DNA of 64,000 nucleotides from Collinsella sp. (GCA_018378775.1 JAGZWV010000002.1:1-64000); one strand, 5' to 3'; shown: positions 50,123 through 58,079, numbered from the stretch's first letter. Numbers and translations are program-made. The notes: generated by a model not told the origin, from the sequence alone.

Positions 50123-50581
50123 TTAGTGCAGGCCCATGCTGCCCGTGATCGTGTAGACCATAAAGACGATAAACGCGATGAGGGCGAGCACGATGATGAT
50201 TTTTTGAGCCGGAGCCATGCCGGGGATCTCATTCTCGCCCGTAGGCTCCTTGGAGGTGACCATGCGCTGGGCAAAGGTCATCTCGTCACGGCTCGGTTTG
50301 GGCTCGACGGGCTTGGGATGAGCCACCATTTTAGGTTGAGGTTTGGATGCGGCAGGCGAAGGCTTCGCGGCGGCGGGCTTGGGTGCGGGCACGGGCCTGC
50401 GCTCGAATGCGGCATTCGCGGCGGCCTCCTCGGCCTTTGCACGCTCGGCACGCAGGGCAGCCAGCTCCTCACGCTCGCGACGGGCCTCTTCCTGAGCCTC
50501 GCGGCGGGCCTTCTCGGCGCGGAGCTCTTCCAACTCAGCGCGCTCCTCGTCGGACAGTGGTTGGGACTCAAGCTCGGCCAT
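50123..50581 (-). CDS. Small coiled-coil protein with C-terminal membrane anchor
   Basis: A 152-residue protein of unknown function. Residues about 10-70 form a strongly charged coiled coil (ERAELEELRAEKARREAQEE). A Pro/Ala/Lys-rich linker follows (PAPKPAAAKPSPAASKPQPK), and the C-terminus is one membrane helix (IIIVLALIAFIVFMVYTITG) with a short tail. The ATG at 50581 is preferred over the longer frame, which would run through tRNA-Ala. AAAGGG precedes it. The topology is that of a tail-anchored protein. Confidence 0.75.
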   Translation of the reverse strand: MAELESQPLSDEERAELEELRAEKARREAQEEARREREELAALRAERAKAEEAAANAAFERRPVPAPKPAAAKPSPAASKPQPKMVAHPKPVEPKPSRDEMTFAQRMVTSKEPTGENEIPGMAPAQKIIIVLALIAFIVFMVYTITGSMGLH

Positions 50582-50598
50582 GGTGCAGCCCTTTCTTT

Positions 50599-50631
50599 TT
50601 AAAAAAAGCCGCCGACACAGTGTCAGCGGCT
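50599..50631 (-). terminator. Terminator after tRNA-Ala
   Basis: AAGCCGCTGACA pairs with TGTCGGCGGCTT around a CTG loop on the minus strand, followed by TTTTT. Confidence 0.9.
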
Positions 50632-50646
50632 TATCAAATCCAAGGG

Positions 50647-50719
50647 TGGAGACGAAGGGAGTCGAACCCTCGGCCTCTGCCATGCGACGGCAGCGCTCTC
50701 CCAACTGAGCTACGTCCCC
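50647..50719 (-). tRNA. tRNA-Ala (CGC)
   Basis: A 73-base cloverleaf: acceptor GGGGACG with CGTCTCC, D-arm GCTCAGTTGGGAGAGC, anticodon stem CTGCC/GGCAG with loop GTCGCAT giving CGC, T-arm GAGGGTTCGACTCCC. CCA is not encoded. Confidence 0.95.
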
Positions 50720-50823
50720 AAGACAAGTTGATATTTTACCTACGGCTCGCCAACTGTCAACGCCCAATAACCAGTCTTTTTGGAGCGCAGCTATTTTGGC
50801 AACTTTTCGAACAGGCAATCCTC

Positions 50824-50862
50824 TCGATGATTTTTTAATCCCGTCCCAGAAAAATCATCGAC
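50824..50862. repeat. Intergenic hairpin family D, copy 1
   Basis: CGATGATTTTT and AAAAATCATCG flank the loop TTAATCCCGTCCCAG. The loop sequence is shared with 61922-61953. It is next to the 3' end of the radical-SAM gene and could also act as its terminator. Confidence 0.7.
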
Positions 50863-50869
50863 GAACGCA

Positions 50870-51808
50870 CTACTTTGCGCTGGTAAGAACACCGGTGGTG
50901 TCGAAGGCCGGGGTGAAGCTCTCGTCTACCGCGCCGCCCTCTTGCCAGAACATCGTCGTAAAGCCCAGGTCGTCGGCATGGTCGAGCACCTGCTCGTACT
51001 CCTCGCGCGTCACGGCGCGTGCCAGGTCGCCGCTCTGCTCGCGCATGAGCGCATTGGGCGTGTACTGGTTCATGACCGAGATCGGCACGTCACCCACCGT
51101 CTGCCACACCAGATCTAGCACGCGGCACGAGTCATCCGCATGCCCCGGCAGCACCAGGTGACGCACGATGATGCCGCGCTTCATGAGCCCGCCCTCATCC
51201 ACCAGCTCTCCCCCGCGGCGATCGATTTCACGCGCCATCTGGGCCAGACCCGACACGGCCACGCGCGGGTAGTCCTTAATATGAGAAAGCGACTGCGCAA
51301 GCCCGGCATCGGCATATTTAAAGTCGGTGAGCCACACATCGACCAGGTCGCCCAGCGCCGCCACGGCACTCGCACGCTCGTAACCACTCGTGTTGTAGAC
51401 GATCGGGATGACCAGCCCGCGCGCCCGTGCCGCGGCAATCGCGGCAGGCAACAGGTGCGCATAGTGCGTCGCCGTCACCAAATTGATGTTGTTAGCACCC
51501 TGGTCCTGCAGTTCCAGCATAATCTCGACCAGGCGCTCAGGCGAAATCTCAAGGCCAAAATTGCCGGTCGAGATCTCGTGGTTCTGGCAGTAGATACATT
51601 TGAGCGAGCAGCCGCTAAAGAAGATCGTGCCCGAACCGGCCTCGCCCGAGATAGGCGGTTCCTCCCACATATGAAGCGCGGCGCGGGCCACCTTGAGCGT
51701 GTCGTTAGCACCGCAGACGCCGTGCGCGCCCTCATCGCGCGCCGCACCGCAACGGCGCGGACACAAATGGCAGGCGGGCGAAAAAAGTTCGGTCAACGAC
51801 GTCGGCAT
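50870..51808 (-). CDS. Radical SAM protein, pyruvate-formate-lyase-activase-like
   Basis: A 312-residue radical SAM enzyme of the PflX-like group. An N-terminal cysteine cluster, ACHLCPRRCGAARDEGAHGV followed by CGAND, precedes the radical SAM motif FFSGCSLKCIYCQNHEIS (C-X3-C-X2-C). EISPERLVEIMLELQDQGAN and VDVWLTDFKYAD are further conserved parts of the activase core. Such proteins are annotated as pyruvate-formate-lyase activating enzymes, but the partner glycyl-radical enzyme of this subgroup is not known and none is encoded here. The ATG at 51808 with GGAG upstream is chosen; a TTG five codons earlier is an alternative. Confidence 0.85.
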   Translation of the reverse strand: MPTSLTELFSPACHLCPRRCGAARDEGAHGVCGANDTLKVARAALHMWEEPPISGEAGSGTIFFSGCSLKCIYCQNHEISTGNFGLEISPERLVEIMLELQDQGANNINLVTATHYAHLLPAAIAAARARGLVIPIVYNTSGYERASAVAALGDLVDVWLTDFKYADAGLAQSLSHIKDYPRVAVSGLAQMAREIDRRGGELVDEGGLMKRGIIVRHLVLPGHADDSCRVLDLVWQTVGDVPISVMNQYTPNALMREQSGDLARAVTREEYEQVLDHADDLGFTTMFWQEGGAVDESFTPAFDTTGVLTSAK

Positions 51809-51922
51809 AAAACCATGCTCCAAAACAACGATTCAGCAGCTCAAACGTAAAGGGATCAATCCCACAGACGGCTCGAGCCCAAGGCGCCGTAATCGTCCGA
51901 CACGATTTTTGTAATGTCAAGA

Positions 51923-51951
51923 CTGGAATCGATAAAGTGCCGCTTTATGAT
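51923..51951 (+). promoter_or_regulatory. Promoter of the 6S-like RNA
   Basis: TATGAT at 51946-51951 is a good -10 element, and the weak CTGGAA at 51923-51928 is 17 bases before it. The predicted start at about 51958-51961 coincides with the 5' arm of the RNA closing stem. Confidence 0.55.
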
Positions 51952-51960
51952 GTAGGTATT

Positions 51961-52128
51961 CCGCCCCCCGCGGAGCAACTGGGTGAACCGTCGCGTTTAT
52001 TTAGGGAGCCCACACAGTCGTACCTAGTACAGGTATCCTTCGTTGTTAAGGACGCTGGAACAGTCGATGAGGGCACCCACCTGTTTTAGGTGGGTTCATT
52101 TTCGTAACGTGGGGGGTGGTTTTCTTTT
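51961..52128 (+). ncRNA. ssrS: 6S-like regulatory RNA candidate
   Basis: The 5' segment CCGCCCCCCGCG (51961-51972) pairs along 12 positions with CGTGGGGGGTGG (52108-52119), two of them G-U, and TTTTCTTTT follows. This gives an RNA of about 165 nt closed by a long end-to-end stem and ending in a T-run, the architecture of 6S RNA. Inside, GTACC/GGTA and ATCCTT/AAGGA pair at the top, and ACCCACCT / AGGTGGGT form a hairpin near the 3' side. A -10 element lies just upstream. 6S RNA mimics an open promoter and binds sigma-70-type RNA polymerase. The class assignment is inference from structure, size and isolation between genes. Confidence 0.65.
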
Positions 52129-52333
52129 GCCGAAAATCACCATTACAGTCCATATGGATCCCCGCCGGCATCCCGACAAGCCATCGACAACATCCCAATA
52201 TCTGGTAAGCGCGTGATTATCGCTGCGTGCAATTACATGCACCCCCCTTGGTCGAGTATTATGGTTCGGCTATGCCCTTTGCGCATGGCGTTCTTCTGAC
52301 CTTTTCCTTCGACGCTTGGCGGTTTTTAGATTC

Positions 52334-53533
52334 ATGGCTTCATCCCCGAGCTACATACCGTACCTATGCGTGGCAGCGGCGGCCTTTATCACGACCTTCC
52401 TTGCGGTGCCCCTGGTCAAGCGCCTGGCAATCAAGCTCGACGCCGTCGACTATCCTTCCAAGCGCCGCATCAACACTAAACCCATCCCGCGCATGGGCGG
52501 CACGGCGGTCTTTTTGGGCCTCGTCGTCGCCTGCATTGTGCAGATCCTAGGCACCTGGTACCTGGGCTGGCCGCCCGTTTTGGTGCCTCATCCCCTCTTG
52601 CACATCAGCTACCCCATACTGGCGCTTTCTTTTACCGTCATCTTTGCGACCGGCGCAATCGATGACGTCTACCAGCTCAAGCCCAAGCAAAAGCTGGCCG
52701 GCCAGGTCCTCGCCGCGCTCATCGCCTGCGTGGGCGGCCTGCGCATCGGCGTCATCGTCAACCCGTTTGCCCCTGGCGAGATCATGCTTGGCTGGCTCGC
52801 CTACCCCATCACCGTGATCTACCTGGTGGCGTTCACCAACATCATCAACCTCATCGACGGCCTCGACGGCCTGGCCACGGGCATTTGCGGCATCGCATCG
52901 TTCACCATGTTCACGATGGCCATGCTTTCGGGCCGTATCGACGCCGCCGCGCTCTCCATCGCGCTCTTTGGCTCGTGCGTGGCTTTTCTGCATTACAACT
53001 TCAACCCTGCGAGCATCTTCTTGGGCGACTCGGGGTCGCTGCTGTTGGGCTTCGCTTTGGGCTCCATCTCGCTGCTCAACGTGAGCCGCACCGCCGCGCT
53101 CACCTCACTCATCATCCCGCTCATCGTGGCAGGCGTGCCCATCATCGACACGTTCAGCGCCATCGTGCGCCGCAAGCGCGCCCACATTAGCATCGGACAG
53201 GCCGACAAGGGCCACATCCACCACCGCCTCATTCAGGAGGGTTACAACCAAAAGCAGGCCGTGCTGCTCATCTACGCCTGGTGCATCATGCTTTCGGCCG
53301 GCGCCGCCGCGATCAATCAGGTCGAGGTGCCCACGCGCGTGCTCATCTTTGTCGTGCTCGCCATTGGCTCGGCGGCCTTCGCCAAGCACCTGCACCTGTT
53401 TGAGCCTGTCTTGCGCCACCATTACAACAAGCGCACACACGAGGACGAGCTGGTAACCCCCGACGACCCCGCCTTTAAACAGGAGGAGCAGGCAGCCGAG
53501 GAGCGCAAGGAGGAGCGCCACCACAGGCGCTAG
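52334..53533 (+). CDS. wecA: WecA/TagO-type undecaprenyl-phosphate sugar-1-phosphate transferase
   Basis: A 399-residue membrane enzyme with about eleven hydrophobic helices. INTKPIPRMGGTAVFLGLV and ATGAIDDVYQLKPKQKLAGQ are the first two polyprenyl-phosphate-transferase motifs. NIINLIDGLDGLATGICGIA and IFLGDSGSLLLGFALGSISL hold the catalytic aspartates, and RKRAHISIGQADKGHIHHRL is the cytoplasmic loop with the family's conserved histidines. It starts glycan or teichoic-acid assembly by moving a HexNAc-phosphate from a UDP-sugar to undecaprenyl phosphate, so it could prime the polymers made by the glycosyltransferase cluster at 7-15 kb. The start is uncertain: a TTG lies six codons upstream. 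Its C-terminal tail is charged. Confidence 0.9.
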   Translation: MASSPSYIPYLCVAAAAFITTFLAVPLVKRLAIKLDAVDYPSKRRINTKPIPRMGGTAVFLGLVVACIVQILGTWYLGWPPVLVPHPLLHISYPILALSFTVIFATGAIDDVYQLKPKQKLAGQVLAALIACVGGLRIGVIVNPFAPGEIMLGWLAYPITVIYLVAFTNIINLIDGLDGLATGICGIASFTMFTMAMLSGRIDAAALSIALFGSCVAFLHYNFNPASIFLGDSGSLLLGFALGSISLLNVSRTAALTSLIIPLIVAGVPIIDTFSAIVRRKRAHISIGQADKGHIHHRLIQEGYNQKQAVLLIYAWCIMLSAGAAAINQVEVPTRVLIFVVLAIGSAAFAKHLHLFEPVLRHHYNKRTHEDELVTPDDPAFKQEEQAAEERKEERHHRR

Positions 53534-53693
53534 GTTTTATTGACGAGAAAGTGGCTCTTTGCTGCTGGCCGCTCGCGACCGCGTCGCGACCGCCGCATAG
53601 CCCTCGCTCTACCGGCACCTCGCCCACTTACGCCCCACCCCTTTCAATAAACGCGTTATCATCTTCACCAATACGCATACGTTAGGAGCAATC

Positions 53694-54743
53694 ATGCCAA
53701 ACGAGAACAGCTACGAAGTCGCGCTGCAAAAGAGCAACGCCATTCGCGAGGGCCTGGCCAAGACGCCCGAGAAGTTCACCATGCTTACCGGCGACCGCCC
53801 CACCGGCCGTCTGCACCTGGGTCACTACTTTGGCACCCTCAAGGGCCGCGTGGAGCTGCAGAACATGGGCGCCAGGACCAACATACTCATCGCCGACTAC
53901 CAGGTCATCACCGACCGCGACACGACCGAGCACATCCAGGACAACGTGTACAACATGGTCATGGACTACCTTGCCTGCGGTATCGACCCCGACAAGACCA
54001 TGATCTACGCGCACTCCGCCGTGCCCGCAGCAAACCAGCTCATGCTGCCGTTCCTGTCGCTGGTGTCCGAGGCCGAGCTGGCGCGCAACCCCACGGTCAA
54101 GGCCGAAATGGAGGCCTCGGGCCACGAGCTCACCGGCCTTCTGCTCACCTACCCGGTGCACCAGGCCTGCGACATCCTGTTCTGCAAGGGCAACGTGGTG
54201 CCCGTCGGTCGCGACCAGCTACCGCACATCGAGCTTACCCGCACCATCGCCCGCCGCTTTAACAACCGCTACGGCAAGGTGTTCCCCGAGGTCGATGCGC
54301 TGCTGTCCGAGACCCCGCTGCTGCCGGGCCTGGACGGTCGCAAGATGAGCAAGAGCTATGGCAACGCCATCAATATTTCGATGACCGCCGAGGAGACGGC
54401 CAAACGCATCAAGAAGAGCCAGACCGACTCCGAGCGCATGATCACATTCGATCCCGAGAACCGCCCCGGCGTGTCTGGCCTGCTTTCGACAGCCGCCATC
54501 TGCACCGGTCGCTCCGAGGTCGAGATTGCCGAGGAGATTGGCATGGGCGGCTCCGGCCAGCTCAAGAAGTACGTGACCGAGGCCGTCAACGAGTACTTCG
54601 CACCGATCCGCGAGCGTCGCCAGCGCTACGAGAACGATCTGGACTATGTGAAGGACGTCCTGCACGAGGGCAACCGTCGCGCCAACGAGATCGCCGATCA
54701 GACCCTGGCAGAGGTTCAGGACGCCATGGGCATGGTGTACTAG
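53694..54743 (+). CDS. trpS: Tryptophanyl-tRNA synthetase
   Basis: A 349-residue class I tRNA synthetase charging tRNA-Trp. GDRPTGRLHLGHYFGTLKGR has the HIGH-type motif (HLGH), MLPFLSLVSEAELARNP is a substrate-pocket segment, LLTYPVHQACDILFCKGNVV lies around the tryptophan site, and DGRKMSKSYGNAI is KMSKS. TTAGGAGC precedes the ATG. No T-box leader was seen in the 160 bases upstream. It has its own terminator. Confidence 0.95.
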   Translation: MPNENSYEVALQKSNAIREGLAKTPEKFTMLTGDRPTGRLHLGHYFGTLKGRVELQNMGARTNILIADYQVITDRDTTEHIQDNVYNMVMDYLACGIDPDKTMIYAHSAVPAANQLMLPFLSLVSEAELARNPTVKAEMEASGHELTGLLLTYPVHQACDILFCKGNVVPVGRDQLPHIELTRTIARRFNNRYGKVFPEVDALLSETPLLPGLDGRKMSKSYGNAINISMTAEETAKRIKKSQTDSERMITFDPENRPGVSGLLSTAAICTGRSEVEIAEEIGMGGSGQLKKYVTEAVNEYFAPIRERRQRYENDLDYVKDVLHEGNRRANEIADQTLAEVQDAMGMVY

Positions 54744-54778
54744 ACCGATTTGCTGGCTTGAGCTTTCGATTGCTTTAG

Positions 54779-54829
54779 GGCGGGCGCTACGACGTCCGCC
54801 TTTTTCGGAGCCGGACTGCTTCGGCTCCG
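54779..54829 (+). terminator. Terminator of trpS and adjacent hairpin
   Basis: GGCGGGCG pairs with CGTCCGCC and is followed by TTTTT (54801-54805). A second small hairpin, CGGAGCCG / CGGCTCCG, follows directly (54806-54829). Confidence 0.8.
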
Positions 54830-54853
54830 CCCATTGCACTCCCCCGATAAACA

Positions 54854-54895
54854 GGAACGGGCCCGCCGGCAGTCAGTTGCCGGCGGGCCCGTTCC
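54854..54895. repeat. Perfect 18-bp palindromic stem
   Basis: GGAACGGGCCCGCCGGCA (54854-54871) and its exact reverse complement (54878-54895) flank the loop GTCAGT. There is no T-run on either side. Function unknown; possibly a fail-safe transcription or mRNA end. Confidence 0.85.
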
Positions 54896-55080
54896 CGAAG
54901 TACACCGTTGAATCGCACAGAGGGGAGGAATGCGAATCAAACTCAACAGGGCAGGCTTTTTCATCGCCTATTGCCTGCTCCGTTGTTGAATACAATATAG
55001 TTCACCGTGGTTTACTTTGCAGCATCAATATTCGCCGCCATAGCTTCTCCATAAGTTAGCCCCGGTAAACCTACAACAGA

Positions 55081-55120
55081 AAACCACCACAAAGGGGACA
55101 GGCACCTTTGTGGTGGTTCT
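55081..55120. repeat. Family A palindrome, copy 3
   Basis: AACCACCACAAAGG (55082-55095) and CCTTTGTGGTGGTT (55105-55118). It lies about 17 bases beyond the stop of the minus-strand MGMT-family gene. Confidence 0.92.
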
Positions 55121-55136
55121 GGCCACGGCAGAGCTG

Positions 55137-55457
55137 TTAGAGTCCGGCAGGCCAACGACAGACGGCCAGGTCGACGTGCATGTCGTCCTTAAACGCCACA
55201 CCCTCCCCTAGCAAAAGCTCACGTTGAGCATCGGGACCGCCAAAAGCAAAACCCTCGCATATGCGCCCGTCGGCAAACACCACGCGGTGACAGGGAATCT
55301 CGCCGGGGCGCGGATTGCTATGCAGGGCATACCCCACATACCGCGCACTTCGTGGTCGACCGGCAAGCAGCGCCACCTGACCATACGTGGCGACCATCCC
55401 CTCGGGGATCTGCTCGACCACCTCGTACACCCGTTCAAAAAAGCCCTCAGACGCCAT
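55137..55457 (-). CDS. Short MGMT/Ogt-family protein
   Basis: A 106-residue protein comprising only the DNA-binding and active-site domain of O6-alkylguanine-DNA alkyltransferases. VVEQIPEGMVATYGQVALLA and ARYVGYALHSNP contain the helix-turn-helix. The active-site sequence IPCHRVVFADGRI keeps the cysteine, so unlike the alkyltransferase-like (ATL) proteins, in which this cysteine is lost, it may be able to accept alkyl groups. The N-terminal domain of Ogt is absent. The ATG at 55457 has AAGGGAG upstream. Family A palindromes lie on both sides. Confidence 0.85.
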   Translation of the reverse strand: MASEGFFERVYEVVEQIPEGMVATYGQVALLAGRPRSARYVGYALHSNPRPGEIPCHRVVFADGRICEGFAFGGPDAQRELLLGEGVAFKDDMHVDLAVCRWPAGL

Positions 55458-55486
55458 TGCTCGCTCCCTTCCACCCTGAAAAGCAT

Positions 55487-55526
55487 AAACCACCGCAAAG
55501 GGGACAGGCACCTTTGTGGTGGTTTA
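55487..55526. repeat. Family A palindrome, copy 4
   Basis: AAACCACCGCAAAGG (one change from the other copies) and CCTTTGTGGTGGTTT. It lies between the DegV stop and the MGMT-family gene start. Confidence 0.92.
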
Positions 55527-55537
55527 TGGCAGGTCAG

Positions 55538-56392
55538 TTAGTTGGCGGGCTGGAAGAAGGCTACGGCTACGGCGCCAGGGCCTACGTGGGTACCGATGGT
55601 GGCGCCGATGGTGTGAACGGGCAACTCGCCCTCGGTGTGGCCAGCCCAAAGTGCCGCGCTGTCCTCGATATACTTCTTGAGCACCGCATCCGAAAGACCC
55701 GTATAGCCGAGCGCCAGCGGCATAGAAAAGTCGACGCCGCCCGCCTGCTCAACCTTCTGGTTCAACAGGTTGCGGCCGTTCTTGGAGCCGCGTGCCTTGC
55801 CCAGCTGCACGATCAGACCGTCCTCCGCTGCCACCACGGGCTTCACGTTGAGCAGCGTACCCACAGCACCAGCCGCAGCAGACAGGCGACCGCCGCGCAC
55901 CAAGTACTCCAGCGTCTCGAGCAGGCCGATAACCACCACACGGTCGCGCACGGCCTCGACAGCCGCCGCGATCAGAGCCGCGCCTTGGCCCTCGTCCACC
56001 AAACGCAGCGCGTACTCAACCAGCACGCGCTCGCCCAGGGTAACGTTATTGCTATCCACCACATACACATCGCCGCCCGGCGCCTCGGCAAGTGCGGTGC
56101 GGGCACTTTGGTTGGTGCCCGAAAGCTTAGCGCCCACGGTAATAATCACGGCTTCGTCGCCGGCCTCACGTGCTTCGGCAATCGCCTGCGAAAAGGCGTA
56201 CGGGTTGACCTGACCGGTCTTGGGCAGCTCGTCGCGCTCGACCAGCATCTCGTAAAAGCGCTGGTGATCGATGTCGACGCCATCCATGTACACATCGGTG
56301 CCAAAGGTGACGGATAGCGGCAGGACGGATAGTGCCGGATGCTCCGCAGGCGACATATCGCTCGCGGAGTCGGTAATGATACGGACGGACAT
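55538..56392 (-). CDS. DegV-family fatty-acid-binding protein
   Basis: A 284-residue DegV protein. RIITDSASDMSPAEHPALSV opens the protein. VNPYAFSQAIAEAREAGDEA with ITVGAKLSGTNQSARTA is the first-domain binding region, and LEYLVRGGRLSAAAGAVGTL and LNVKPVVAAEDGLI are the conserved segments of the second. In Gram-positive bacteria DegV/FakB proteins hold a fatty acid for phosphorylation by FakA; no fakA is present here. The ATG at 56392 has AAAGGA upstream. It is downstream of the MarR-type regulator on the same strand and may be co-transcribed. Confidence 0.9.
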   Translation of the reverse strand: MSVRIITDSASDMSPAEHPALSVLPLSVTFGTDVYMDGVDIDHQRFYEMLVERDELPKTGQVNPYAFSQAIAEAREAGDEAVIITVGAKLSGTNQSARTALAEAPGGDVYVVDSNNVTLGERVLVEYALRLVDEGQGAALIAAAVEAVRDRVVVIGLLETLEYLVRGGRLSAAAGAVGTLLNVKPVVAAEDGLIVQLGKARGSKNGRNLLNQKVEQAGGVDFSMPLALGYTGLSDAVLKKYIEDSAALWAGHTEGELPVHTIGATIGTHVGPGAVAVAFFQPAN

Positions 56393-56512
56393 AGCGAATC
56401 CTTTCTTGCGCGGACCACGCGCAGGGAATTTTGACAGCAAGATCCCAGCGCGACACGCACGCTCAAATAGGAACTGTGCAGTTGTTGATTAGAAGCAAGT
56501 ACCAGCGCGGCT

Positions 56513-56962
56513 CTACATCTCGCGCAGGGTGTTGAGAATCGTGCGCAGCGACGCATACATCTGCTCGCGCTGCTCCACACCCATAGCCTTACCGGTGGTA
56601 TCGAGCACCTCGCGAATGATGCGGTCCGCCTCGCTCATGCTCTCGCCGCCCAGAGCGGTCAGGCGCACCGGAGCACGGTACTTAACGGCGACATCGCCCG
56701 AATCATCGACCTCGACGTAGCCACCCTCCTCCAGATGCGCGAGCGTACGCGAGACGGCGGCGCGGGTCACGCCTGCCATGCGAGCCAGGTCGGCGCCAGT
56801 CAGGCCGTCCTTGCTGCGCTCAAGATAGTACAGGCACATGACGTCGGAGCCCTTGAGACCCAGCCTTGCGCCCTCAGACGTCTTAATGCGCTGGATCTCC
56901 TTGTAGAGCCCGCTGATCAGTCCGACAAAGTCCTCGAAACGTGTCTCGTCGCTCTGCTGCAT
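56513..56962 (-). CDS. MarR-family transcription regulator
   Basis: A 149-residue MarR-type regulator. The winged helix comprises KGSDVMCLYYLERSKDGLTG, DLARMAGVTRAAVSRTLAHL as recognition helix and EEGGYVEVDDSGDVAVKYRA as wing. Helices at both ends form the dimer interface. It is followed on the same strand by the DegV gene, a possible target given that MarR-type regulators control fatty-acid genes in other bacteria. The start is uncertain: the ATG at 56962 has AAAGG rather far upstream (13 bases). A family A palindrome is in its upstream region. Confidence 0.83.
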   Translation of the reverse strand: MQQSDETRFEDFVGLISGLYKEIQRIKTSEGARLGLKGSDVMCLYYLERSKDGLTGADLARMAGVTRAAVSRTLAHLEEGGYVEVDDSGDVAVKYRAPVRLTALGGESMSEADRIIREVLDTTGKAMGVEQREQMYASLRTILNTLREM

Positions 56963-57065
56963 GGGAGACGACCGCCTTTCGCTTGCATAATGCTTACGGG
57001 TAAACATCTTAGTCGCATAAGGCGACACCCGTACCCAAATACCCCATTTGTTAACCCATCAACAT

Positions 57066-57106
57066 AAAAACCACCACAAAGGGGACAGGCACCTTTGTGG
57101 TGGTTT
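57066..57106. repeat. Family A palindrome, copy 5
   Basis: AAAAACCACCACAAAGG and CCTTTGTGGTGGTTT (57092-57106). It lies between the MarR gene and the stop of the B3/B4 gene, both on the minus strand. Confidence 0.92.
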
Positions 57107-57132
57107 GGGGCATCAATAGGTTCTAGGCGCCG

Positions 57133-57852
57133 CTACAGCTCCACGCAGGGATTGTCGCGAGTCACAAGCGTCTTAACGACAACCGTCGCTCCCAGATAAC
57201 GCTCGAGCAACTCAGCGAGGCGATCGATCGCGGCCTGGCATTCCCCCATCCGCTCGGGCTCCACGCACTCAATCGCCAGGAACGCATCGGCCGAATCATC
57301 GGACAGCGCCGTGCGAACGCCGTCGCGCCAGTTCCAGCAGCGGCACACAGCGCCCGCATCGTCGATGTAGGCGAGCTCGCCGGGCAACGTCGGATCGTCC
57401 GCCTCCTCGCCAAGCGGCAAGAACGCATCGCCACCGTCGGTCACCTTCAAGCGAAGGTCTCCCTCGATCGCATGCAGATCCTCGCCTCCCACGGGCAGCG
57501 CGTAGGTCAGCGACACCGTGTTGTAAATATCCACCGCGGGCGTAATGTGGCCCACCGGCTTGCCTTTGAGCACGCGTTTGAGCAAGTTCTCGATCGAGCA
57601 GCGCGCGCCTTTCTTGGTCTTGAACAGCCGGTACGCGTCACGCCAAGCCTTCACCGGCGCGTTCTCGCTGATGGTATCGCTCGTCAGGCGACGCTCCGCT
57701 TCGATATTGGCGCGGTCGAGCAACGCGGCAATGGCATCCACGTCCTCCTGGGGAATCTGAGCCGCGGGCTTCATGCCCTTTACGACCACGACGCCGACCG
57801 CCGCCTGTGGAAACAGCTCCCAAAACGAATTCTCGGCAACAAAGCCCTTCAT
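57133..57852 (-). CDS. B3/B4 (PheT-like editing) domain protein
   Basis: A 239-residue stand-alone B3/B4 domain. In phenylalanyl-tRNA synthetase beta subunits this domain hydrolyses mischarged Tyr-tRNA-Phe; free-standing versions are thought to edit tRNAs or bind related ligands. AWRDAYRLFKTKKGARCSIE and LLKRVLKGKPVGHITPAVDI with YNTVSLTYALPVGGEDL are the conserved core. The ATG at 57852 has AAGGGAGAG upstream. It lies downstream of pckA on the same strand, separated by about 230 bases that contain two inverted repeats. Confidence 0.85.
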   Translation of the reverse strand: MKGFVAENSFWELFPQAAVGVVVVKGMKPAAQIPQEDVDAIAALLDRANIEAERRLTSDTISENAPVKAWRDAYRLFKTKKGARCSIENLLKRVLKGKPVGHITPAVDIYNTVSLTYALPVGGEDLHAIEGDLRLKVTDGGDAFLPLGEEADDPTLPGELAYIDDAGAVCRCWNWRDGVRTALSDDSADAFLAIECVEPERMGECQAAIDRLAELLERYLGATVVVKTLVTRDNPCVEL

Positions 57853-57880
57853 ACGCTCTCCCTTCATTGTGCGCGCCCGA

Positions 57881-57911
57881 GTGAGGGCGCCTAAACAAAA
57901 AGCGCCCTCAC
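57881..57911. repeat. Inverted repeat upstream of the B3/B4 gene
   Basis: GTGAGGGCGC (57881-57890) and GCGCCCTCAC (57902-57911) are perfectly complementary; the loop contains an A-run (T-run on the transcribed strand). It may end transcripts coming from pckA or influence the B3/B4 leader. Confidence 0.65.
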
Positions 57912-58023
57912 AGCGGCCACCTTCAAAGTCCTACGGTGCCGCCACAAGAGCGCTTGCGCTGCCCCCATCCGGAGAAGGGGGCGATATGTCAGGCGTATTG
58001 TAACCTGAGTCATCCGCCCAAGC

Positions 58024-58062
58024 AAAACCACCACAAAGGTAACTGTCCCCTTTGTGGTGGTT
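58024..58062. repeat. Family A palindrome, copy 6 (loop reversed)
   Basis: AAAACCACCACAAAGG (58024-58039) and CCTTTGTGGTGGTT (58049-58062). The loop reads TAACTGTCC, the reverse orientation of the GGACAGGCA loop of the other copies. It lies just downstream of pckA on the minus strand. Confidence 0.9.
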
Positions 58063-58079
58063 ATGGACTTGCGGCGACG

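Noticed and set aside
50582..50818. N-terminal extension of the coiled-coil gene
   Set aside because: The extension would run through tRNA-Ala and its terminator; the ATG at 50581 with AAAGGG upstream is the better start.
53534..53693. T-box leader upstream of trpS
   Set aside because: The 160-base gap has no recognisable T-box sequence or specifier-stem arrangement before the trpS start.
43546..58062. CRISPR array
   Set aside because: Family A units are palindromic, widely and irregularly spaced, separated by genes, and no cas genes are present.
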